From NCBI GenBank assembly GCA_027858595.1, contig JAQICK010000459.1, forward strand, positions 1 to 5,137: a DNA stretch of 5,137 nucleotides, read 5' to 3'. The first letter of the stretch is position 1, and each line of letters begins with the position of its first letter. A program made the position numbers and the translations under genes. Source of the DNA: Melioribacteraceae bacterium. GTDB taxonomy: Bacteria; Bacteroidota; Ignavibacteria; Ignavibacteriales; Melioribacteraceae. This document shows, piece after piece, positions 1-5,137 of this stretch. A model generated the notes under the pieces. That model saw only the letters and a program-made list of their open reading frames with translations, ran no database searches and was not told the DNA's origin.

Positions 1-32
1 TTTCAAAGTATATGAAACTTCTCCCTTTTGAC

Positions 33-60
33 AAAAAAAGATTTATTAAATCTTTTTTTT
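33..60 (+). terminator. AT-rich hairpin with T run, probable intrinsic terminator of a gene lying to the left
   Basis: Positions 33-44 and 48-59 are perfect reverse complements: a 12-bp stem around a 3-base loop at 45-47. The right arm ends in eight T (53-60). Only one pair (G40-C52) is G:C. The A run on the left arm mirrors the T run, so it could act in both directions. One + frame has a stop at 29-31, two bases before the stem, after the residues FKVYETSPF. That would fit the tail of a gene starting outside the window, but so short a tail cannot be confirmed. The hairpin lies 66 bases before the zinc-finger gene and would insulate it from upstream transcription. The low G:C content of the stem limits confidence. 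Confidence 0.42.
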
Positions 61-125
61 CTAACAGAAAAAATCAAATTTTCGTATGTTAAAAACAATT
101 TTAATGTTGCTCGGGAAACAATTAT

Positions 126-464
126 ATGACAAATGAGGAAAAGGAAATAATTAAAAATTCAATTCTAAAACAAATTGTTGAATTTGAAGATGAAATAATT
201 CTACTAGAAGAAGCTGCAAAACCGATTGCACCTTATTGTGCTTATGGACGTGTTTCAAGAATGGATGCAATTAATAATAAGGTAATTGTTGATGCCTCAC
301 TGCAAGATAAGCAAACTACGGTTAACAGAATTAAGTATTCCTTATCCAAAATTGATTCAGAAAATTATGGAAAATGCACAAGATGTGGTGACTACATAGC
401 TGTTAAAAGATTAATGAGCATTCCATACGTTAACCTTTGTATTACATGTGCAAATAAATTTTGA
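126..464 (+). CDS. TraR/DksA-family C4-type zinc-finger protein
   Basis: A 112-residue soluble protein. Residues 1-80 look like a helical hairpin. Residues 81-108 form the family's zinc ribbon, with YG at 81-82, CTRC at 84-87 and CITC at 105-108; these four cysteines should bind one zinc. The segment GRVSRMDA at 41-48 resembles the turn of short TraR/DksA-like proteins that carry a GRLSRMDA-type motif. DksA and TraR insert an acidic tip into the RNA polymerase secondary channel to alter promoter response, with or without ppGpp. Whether this short relative binds polymerase is inference; the Asp at 47 is a candidate tip residue. ATG at 126 is the first start after in-frame stops at 90-92 and 102-104. 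A weak GGGA lies about 10 bases upstream. It is the first gene of a likely three-gene operon, its stop only a few bases before the methyltransferase start. No convincing promoter was found upstream. Confidence 0.88.
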   Translation: MTNEEKEIIKNSILKQIVEFEDEIILLEEAAKPIAPYCAYGRVSRMDAINNKVIVDASLQDKQTTVNRIKYSLSKIDSENYGKCTRCGDYIAVKRLMSIPYVNLCITCANKF

Positions 465-469
465 CTAAT

Positions 470-1102
470 ATGATTTGTAACTTATGTGATAATAATAATC
501 TTACACTTATAAATAGCTCTGATAATAGAGATTATTATTTATGTAATAATTGTAGTTTAATTAGTGTTAACCCAGATAATTTTATTTCCAACAAAGATGA
601 AAAAGAAAGATACCAAACTCATAATAATGGAATTGAGTTCAAGGGATATGTTAATTTTTTGAACAAAGCTATTAAACCAGCATTACAATTTTTAGAAAAA
701 AACATGATAGGATTGGATTATGGATGCGGGCACACACCTACATTATCAAAACTGCTACAGCAGCAAGGAATTAAGTGTGAAGACTACGATCCGTTTTTTG
801 TAAAAAATGAATTGAATAAACAGTATGATTTTATTTTTTCTACCGAAGTTTTTGAGCACTTTTTTGAACCAAAGAATGAAATTGATAACCTAATGAATCT
901 AATTAAGAAAAACGGAATCTTAATAGTAATGACAGACGTTTGGAATGATGTTGAACAATTTAATAATAATTGGCATTATTCTAGAGATACAACCCATGTA
1001 GTGTTTTATCACAAAAAAACATTTGCCTTTATTTGCAATAAATTCAATTTGCAAATTCTTTACAACGATGAAAGTAGAATAATAATTCTACGGAAAAATT
1101 GA
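470..1102 (+). CDS. Class I SAM-dependent methyltransferase with N-terminal zinc knuckle
   Basis: A 210-residue protein if read from ATG 470. Two cysteine pairs, C3/C6 and C25/C28, look like a small zinc knuckle. A Rossmann-type methyltransferase domain follows. Its SAM motif I is IGLDYGCGHTP (about 80-90), with acidic residues in EDYDP (about 104-108) and a motif YDFIFSTEVFEHF (about 119-131). A late signature WHY..D.THV.FY....F lies at about 168-185. The ERYQTHNN and GLDYGCG blocks match, from memory, a family of roughly 210-residue bacterial methyltransferases of unknown substrate (Methyltransf_23-like). An upstream in-frame TTG at 461 would add three residues and overlap the previous stop as TTGA. 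I prefer ATG because it is the stronger start and places the CxxC at the extreme N-terminus, but the choice is not decided by any ribosome-binding site. The tight spacing on both sides argues for translational coupling with the zinc-finger and MFS genes. The acceptor molecule cannot be read from the sequence. Confidence 0.87.
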   Translation: MICNLCDNNNLTLINSSDNRDYYLCNNCSLISVNPDNFISNKDEKERYQTHNNGIEFKGYVNFLNKAIKPALQFLEKNMIGLDYGCGHTPTLSKLLQQQGIKCEDYDPFFVKNELNKQYDFIFSTEVFEHFFEPKNEIDNLMNLIKKNGILIVMTDVWNDVEQFNNNWHYSRDTTHVVFYHKKTFAFICNKFNLQILYNDESRIIILRKN

Positions 1103-1110
1103 TTTAATTT

Positions 1111-2322
1111 ATGGATTATATACGATTCTTTTTGGGCAACAAACGCTTAATTTCTTTTGGTTTTATTCTAACTTTCTTTTCTAGTTTTGGGCAGACCTTT
1201 TTACTTTCCCTCTATGTTCCTAAAATCATAAACGAATTTGAACTTACTAACTCCTACTTTGGTGGGCTATATGCAATTGCTACCGTAACAAGTTCTCTTA
1301 TTCTTGCATACGTCGGAAAGTTAATAGACAGTTCTGACCTAAGGAAATACACAATATACTCTGCATTATTATTGCTTGCTTCTTCATTAATGATGGCATT
1401 TTCCTTTAATATAATTATGATATTTTTAGGTGTGCTAGGGTTAAGATTTGCTGGGCAGGGATTATTAAGTCACATATCAAATACATCTATTTCTAAATTT
1501 TTTGATAAAACTCGTGGGAAGGCTTTAAGCATTACATCTCTTGGATACTCAACTGGCGAAGGAATTTTTCCAATATTAATGATCTTTGTAATCGGCTATG
1601 TAGGTTGGCGAAATTCATTAATTATAAATTCAATTATGGTTGCTGTTGTTTTAATTCCAGTTATTTGGTTTTCTCTAGCAAATATAAAAGAGAAGGATGA
1701 TGAGAGTAAAGGCAATAAAAAGAATTCAGACTTTTCACGAAGCGTTCTTTTTAAAGACAGAAATTTTTATTTAATAGCACTCAATTCCATTGTTCTTCCG
1801 TTTATGGTTACTGGATTATTCTTCTATCAAACATCACTGGCAGATTTTAAGAATTGGACAATTGAATGGTTATCTTTCAGTTTTTTAGGATTTGCTGCTG
1901 GGAGAACTATTTCCTCATTGTTAAGCGGAAAATTAATTGACAAATATTCTGCACTAAAATTACTTCCGTTATATCTAATTCCTTTTCTAATTGGCTTAAC
2001 TACATTGTTGTTTTTTAATCATAGCTATGTTGCATTTGTTTACCTTACTCTCACTGGAGTTTCAGTAGGTTTAGGTGGCACAATTAAAACAGCAGTAATT
2101 GCAGAAACTTATGGAGTGAAATCTCTTGGTGGAATACGTAGCGTGTTTGCTACAATTATGATTCTTGGAACAGCGTTGAGTCCCCTTCTTTTCGGATTTC
2201 TAATTGATAACGGATATAGTTTTATGCACATTATTTCGGGTGGAATTATACTTGTTATTATTGTTTCATTTCTTAGCATACAAATTAATACTCAATATAA
2301 ATATGCAACACAGACAAGCTAA
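1111..2322 (+). CDS. Major facilitator superfamily (MFS) transporter
   Basis: A 403-residue inner-membrane protein with about twelve hydrophobic segments in two halves. A charged cytoplasmic loop at about 191-218 (KEKDDESKGNKK...) separates them. The MFS loop motif appears twice, as expected for the internal duplication: GKLIDSSDLRK at 69-79 and GKLIDKYSALK at 273-283. FDKTRGKALS at 131-140, followed by a Gly-rich helix (SLGYSTGEG), is typical of transmembrane segments 4-5. YGVKSLGGIRS at 334-344, just before helix 11, is also a common bacterial MFS block. The length is normal and the gene looks intact. It begins 8 bases after the methyltransferase stop, so it is probably cotranscribed. No Shine-Dalgarno is visible. 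The substrate is unknown; given the neighbours it might export a methylated or otherwise modified compound, but this is only context. It ends 21 bases from the convergent obg stop. Confidence 0.9.
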   Translation: MDYIRFFLGNKRLISFGFILTFFSSFGQTFLLSLYVPKIINEFELTNSYFGGLYAIATVTSSLILAYVGKLIDSSDLRKYTIYSALLLLASSLMMAFSFNIIMIFLGVLGLRFAGQGLLSHISNTSISKFFDKTRGKALSITSLGYSTGEGIFPILMIFVIGYVGWRNSLIINSIMVAVVLIPVIWFSLANIKEKDDESKGNKKNSDFSRSVLFKDRNFYLIALNSIVLPFMVTGLFFYQTSLADFKNWTIEWLSFSFLGFAAGRTISSLLSGKLIDKYSALKLLPLYLIPFLIGLTTLLFFNHSYVAFVYLTLTGVSVGLGGTIKTAVIAETYGVKSLGGIRSVFATIMILGTALSPLLFGFLIDNGYSFMHIISGGIILVIIVSFLSIQINTQYKYATQTS

Positions 2323-2325
2323 GAA

Positions 2326-2347
2326 TTGAGCACGACAACATGCTTAA
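2326..2347 (+). terminator. Weak hairpin in the convergent gap, candidate terminator of the + strand operon
   Basis: TTGAGCA (2326-2332) pairs with TGCTTAA (2341-2347) around an 8-base loop. In the + transcript this gives seven pairs including one G-U (2328 with 2345). The following CTTTCCTCT is only moderately U-rich. On the - strand the same site has an A-C mismatch and no U run. It is the only stem between the MFS stop and the obg stop, and it overlaps the obg stop codon. It may be too weak to work as an intrinsic terminator. Confidence 0.25.
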
Positions 2348-3333
2348 CTTTCCTCTACCATACTCCACAGAGAATCTAGTAGCCCAGAAAGTCCTAATTG
2401 TGCTACAGAAGAAATTAAAAATGGTTTGCCGTCATAATTTTTAATTGGTTTAGAAAGTAATTCTTCTTTCTCTTCATCATCCAATAAATCAAGTTTTGTA
2501 TATGCAATTACTTTATTTTTGTCAGCCATTAAATCACTGAACTCCAGAAGCTCATTTAATAAAATATCATATTCTTTTTGAGGGTCTTCAACAGTTGAAT
2601 CAATTAAAATTAATAATACCTTTGTACGTTCTATATGTTTTAGGAATTTGTACCCAAGTCCTTTGCCAACGTGAGCTCCTTCAATAATTCCAGGAATATC
2701 GGCAATTACAAAACTTCTAAAATCTTTATATTTTACAATACCAAGATTAGGCTCAAGAGTTGTAAAAGGATAGTCCGCTATCTTAGGACGAGCGGCTGAA
2801 ACAACTGAAATAAAAGTAGATTTACCTGCATTCGGAAATCCGACAAGTCCAACATCTGCAAGCATTTTTAGCTCAAGAATTATATCCATTTCTTTTCCAG
2901 CAATACCAGGTTGAGCATAACGAGGAGTTTGATTAGTGGAGGTTGCAAAATTGCTATTCCCTTTTCCACCAAGACCACCTTTTAGAAAAATTACTTCTTT
3001 TCCATTTTCATTAAGATCCTCAAGAATTTCCTCTGTTTCCGCATCCTTAATTACCGTTCCAACTGGAACCTTAATCAGTTCATTCTCAGCATATTTACCA
3101 TCCTTAAGAGATTTTTCTCCTCTACCTCCATTTTCTGCAAGATGCTTTCTTTTATATTTAAAATCGAGAAGAGTTGTTAAGTTATTATCGGCAACAAAAA
3201 TTATATCTCCCCCTTTTCCACCATTACCACCAGATGGGCCACCTTTAGCTACAAATTTTTCTCTTCTAAAAGTAACTGCTCCTGGTCCGCCATTGCCAGC
3301 TTTCACATATATTTTAGTATAATCAATAATCAT
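2344..3333 (-). CDS. obg: Obg/CgtA GTPase, ribosome assembly and stress-linked
   Basis: A 329-residue GTPase of the Obg family, which acts on late 50S ribosomal subunit assembly and is linked to ppGpp signalling. The N-terminal Obg domain (about 1-158) shows the Gly-rich fold: KAGNGGPGAVTFRREKF, GGPSGGNGGKGGD and GGLGGKGN. The G domain (about 159-329) has G1 GFPNAGKS at 165-172, a G2 Thr in PFTTLEP (189-195), G3 DIPG at 212-215 followed by the signature IIEGAHVGKGLGYKFLKHIERT in that region, G4 TKLD at 279-282 and G5 SSVAQLG at 308-314. G4 is TK.D rather than the usual NK.D; I recall this from Bacteroidota Obg proteins, so it is probably lineage-normal. No C-terminal OCT or other tail follows the G domain, unlike the roughly 390- and 430-residue proteins of E. 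coli and B. subtilis. ATG at 3333 starts exactly at the conserved MIIDYTKIYV. It lies 37 bases downstream of the acidic-protein gene, probably in one transcript. Confidence 0.98.
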   Translation of the reverse strand: MIIDYTKIYVKAGNGGPGAVTFRREKFVAKGGPSGGNGGKGGDIIFVADNNLTTLLDFKYKRKHLAENGGRGEKSLKDGKYAENELIKVPVGTVIKDAETEEILEDLNENGKEVIFLKGGLGGKGNSNFATSTNQTPRYAQPGIAGKEMDIILELKMLADVGLVGFPNAGKSTFISVVSAARPKIADYPFTTLEPNLGIVKYKDFRSFVIADIPGIIEGAHVGKGLGYKFLKHIERTKVLLILIDSTVEDPQKEYDILLNELLEFSDLMADKNKVIAYTKLDLLDDEEKEELLSKPIKNYDGKPFLISSVAQLGLSGLLDSLWSMVEES

Positions 3334-3370
3334 TTAATTTCTACTCTTATGGTTTAATTTTGTTGTAAAT

Positions 3371-5137
3371 TCAATTAAAAAATTCTGAAATAATATTCTT
3401 AAAAACTTTTATTTCTTTAACCGATTTGTCTATGTACGATTTTCTAGCAACATCATCTATTGCAGAATGAGCTTCTGTTTCATTTCTACATTCAGATATT
3501 TTATCAATTGCATTTGCAAACTCTTCCATATCATAATCAAAAACTACTTCAATAATTTTTGTAATTTTTTTGTTTTCCAGCAACATTGAAATATCAATTT
3601 GTTGCTCAAGTATCTCTTTAGTTTGTTCAATTTCTTTCGATGACTCAGCATCTACTTCACCTGTGTTATCTTCAATATTGGAAATGTTTTCAAGATCTTC
3701 TTCACTAAATAACATCTGCTGATTATCAATTTTTGTTGCTTCAACTTCATTAATGTTTTTATCAGTTTCTTCAGAAGCAATTTCAACTCCAATGTTTTCT
3801 TGAACATCTTCAATGTCTAAATTAGAATTTTCAACATTCTCCTCTTTACCCATTGAAGATTCAGATGGCCATTCTTCAATTTCATTTTCTACCGATTCCT
3901 CAGTTATTAAATCTTGAGGATCTGTCTTCACTTCGGAAGAAAGCTCGTCAGAACTAAATGTAATTGAAGAGCCTTGCACAACATATCCTGTTTCTAAATT
4001 CTCTTCTTTAGCGATATCTTCGGTTTCATTGCTTTCAGCTTCATCTTTATCTTTATCTTTATCAATTTCTTCAAACGGATTTTCATTATCATCAATTTCC
4101 ACCCGTGAAAGAACAGTTTCCTCGTCCTCTACTACAACATCAATTTTTTCTTCTTCTGTTACTAACTCATAAATTTCATCAATATTGTTTTCATCAATTC
4201 GAGGTTCTTCATCCAGTTCAGGTGGTTCTATATTTTCGACCTCGTCAGTACTTTCAATAATACTATCTTCAACACTAGTAACATCGTTGTCTAAGTTTTC
4301 TATATGTGATTCAATAAAAGATTTTTTCTCTTCTTTTTCATCTTGCACGTTTACATCATCTAAATTTTCATTTATTTCATCTTTTACAACATCGGAGTCT
4401 TCGAGAGAACCTTCATCTTCAATAGTCTCTTCTTCAGTAATTACCTTTTCCTCTAAAAATTCTGTGTTATTTTCATTTAATTCTTCTTCGGCTTCACTTA
4501 AAACATTTTCAGATTCTTCTTGCTCGCTAGATAGTTCATTATCAGTACTATTCTCTGTAGAATTATATTCCAGAATTATTTCTTTAAGTTTAGAAATTTC
4601 ATATTTATCAACACCACTACCGCTAAAATTTTCGGCTAGAACAGTTACAAAATGACTAAGTCCTTTATCAGCTAAGAATAATTCCACAAATTGTTTTGAT
4701 ACTTTTTTGTTTTTCACTTCTCCCATATAAATGAACTCTGCCATACTTGTTAGAGCACTATCTAGCACTTTATCAAAATTGCTTTCAAAGTTTATTTTAT
4801 CAATTTTATTTAAAAGTTCTTTTAACTCTGAGTTAGATATGGATATCATTCTTTTCTTATTAAAGAAATTTACCAGTAATCTTTTTAGATAAGGATAATA
4901 ATAGAGATAATTTAATATCTGTTTAACTTCCACTATTTGCTTTGTCGATTCACTTTCATTTTCAAAAACAAATTGCATTAAAGACCATTTGGGGCGGATA
5001 ATAAAATTGGCATTAAACGAGGTTGCGTGGAGCAATAATTTACTTAAATATTCAAACGAAAATTTTTTCGTTCTCTTTATCTCTTCCCCAATATTGGCAA
5101 AGTAGTCAATAATTTTATCTCCCGAATAATCGAAAAG
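3371..5137 (-). CDS. Highly acidic protein of unknown function, 5' end cut off by the window edge
   Basis: I do not recognise this protein. The frame stays open for 34 codons beyond TTG 5035 to the right edge, ending in LFDYSGDKIIDYFA..., so at least 588 residues are encoded and the real start is outside the window. Counting from the edge, residues 1-190 look folded and mostly helical, with aromatic and basic stretches such as YLYYYPYLKRLL. Residues 195-514 form a low-complexity linker: I count 118 Asp/Glu and only 18 Lys/Arg in 320 residues, with almost no aromatics, so it is very likely disordered. Residues about 518-588 form a compact helical domain (KKITKIIEVVFDYDMEEFANAI ... FKNIISEFF) resembling small C-terminal domains I associate with uncharacterised Bacteroidota/Ignavibacteria proteins. 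That link is from memory and unverified. No signal peptide or membrane segment is seen in the visible part, so it is probably cytoplasmic. It precedes obg by 37 bases on the same strand. There is a single Cys, in the C-terminal domain. Confidence 0.8.
   Translation of the reverse strand, partial: LFDYSGDKIIDYFANIGEEIKRTKKFSFEYLSKLLLHATSFNANFIIRPKWSLMQFVFENESESTKQIVEVKQILNYLYYYPYLKRLLVNFFNKKRMISISNSELKELLNKIDKINFESNFDKVLDSALTSMAEFIYMGEVKNKKVSKQFVELFLADKGLSHFVTVLAENFSGSGVDKYEISKLKEIILEYNSTENSTDNELSSEQEESENVLSEAEEELNENNTEFLEEKVITEEETIEDEGSLEDSDVVKDEINENLDDVNVQDEKEEKKSFIESHIENLDNDVTSVEDSIIESTDEVENIEPPELDEEPRIDENNIDEIYELVTEEEKIDVVVEDEETVLSRVEIDDNENPFEEIDKDKDKDEAESNETEDIAKEENLETGYVVQGSSITFSSDELSSEVKTDPQDLITEESVENEIEEWPSESSMGKEENVENSNLDIEDVQENIGVEIASEETDKNINEVEATKIDNQQMLFSEEDLENISNIEDNTGEVDAESSKEIEQTKEILEQQIDISMLLENKKITKIIEVVFDYDMEEFANAIDKISECRNETEAHSAIDDVARKSYIDKSVKEIKVFKNIISEFFN
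4043..4063. repeat. Short in-frame hexanucleotide tandem repeat
   Basis: The unit ATCTTT occurs three times in a row, followed by a partial fourth copy (ATC). On the - strand it encodes Asp-Lys pairs (DKDKDKDE) in the acidic linker. Since the unit is six bases, gain or loss of copies would change the linker length without shifting frame. Confidence 0.7.

Noticed and set aside
2..31. Possible C-terminal tail of an upstream + strand gene (FKVYETSPF, then stop)
   Set aside because: Nine codons cannot be distinguished from chance. The position just before the hairpin is suggestive but not enough for a gene call.
28..33. Perfect TTGACA, a sigma70 -35 consensus
   Set aside because: No acceptable -10 box lies 16-18 bases downstream; that position falls in the T-rich arm of the hairpin. 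Probably chance.
102..109. TAATGTTG, one mismatch from the Bacteroidota -7 element TAnnTTTG
   Set aside because: There is no convincing -33 TTTG or TTG at the right distance, only TTTTCG. Too weak to call as a promoter of the zinc-finger gene.
2936..3322. Open frame of 128 codons on the + strand opposite the N-terminal half of obg
   Set aside because: It is the antisense shadow of the glycine-rich Obg domain: Gly codons read in reverse give its many prolines. Obg itself is certain here.
3334..3370. Separate promoter or Shine-Dalgarno for obg in the 37-base gap
   Set aside because: No recognisable promoter boxes or ribosome-binding site were found on the - strand; cotranscription with the acidic gene is the simpler reading.
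4185..4655. Open frame of 156 codons on the + strand inside the acidic gene
   Set aside because: It is a Ser/Phe-rich shadow produced by the Glu/Asp codons of the - strand linker (GAA read in reverse as TTC, and so on). No family features are seen.
5055..5072. AACGAAAA/TTTTCGTT inverted repeat that might be a terminator or mark an intergenic region
   Set aside because: It lies within an uninterrupted reading frame of the acidic gene, has only two G:C pairs and is not followed by a U run on either strand.

Overview
The window is an AT-rich bacterial chromosome segment, roughly one-third G+C by eye. It carries two head-to-head (convergent) gene groups and no tRNA, rRNA, CRISPR array, insertion sequence or phage gene that I can see. 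The best taxonomic clue is the Obg GTPase. It is only 329 residues long, has no C-terminal extension after the G domain, and uses TKxD instead of NKxD in the G4 motif. Together with the AT-richness and the absence of clear Shine-Dalgarno sequences before most genes, this points to the Bacteroidota/Chlorobiota/Ignavibacteriota group. An Ignavibacteria-like organism is my guess, not a demonstrated assignment.

Left half, + strand (126-2322): three closely packed genes that look like one operon. They encode a small TraR/DksA-type C4 zinc-finger protein, a class I SAM-dependent methyltransferase with its own N-terminal CxxC...CxxC zinc knuckle, and a 12-helix MFS transporter. The gaps are about 5 and 8 bases. 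An AT-rich hairpin with a T run (33-60) lies upstream and probably ends transcription of a gene to the left. A weak hairpin (2326-2347) sits in the 21-base gap where the two gene groups meet.

Right half, - strand (5137 down to 2344): a long, very acidic protein of unknown function, followed after 37 bases by obg. The acidic gene has no stop codon before the right edge, so its true start lies outside the window. An apparent TTG start at 5035 is an artefact of looking for a start inside the window. The protein has an N-terminal helical part, a disordered-looking linker of about 320 residues that is about 37% Asp/Glu, and a compact C-terminal helical domain.

Obg is a conserved ribosome-assembly and stringent-response GTPase. 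The zinc-finger/methyltransferase/MFS trio is accessory: each protein family is recognisable, but substrate and joint purpose are not. The two least-described items are this trio and the acidic protein upstream of obg.
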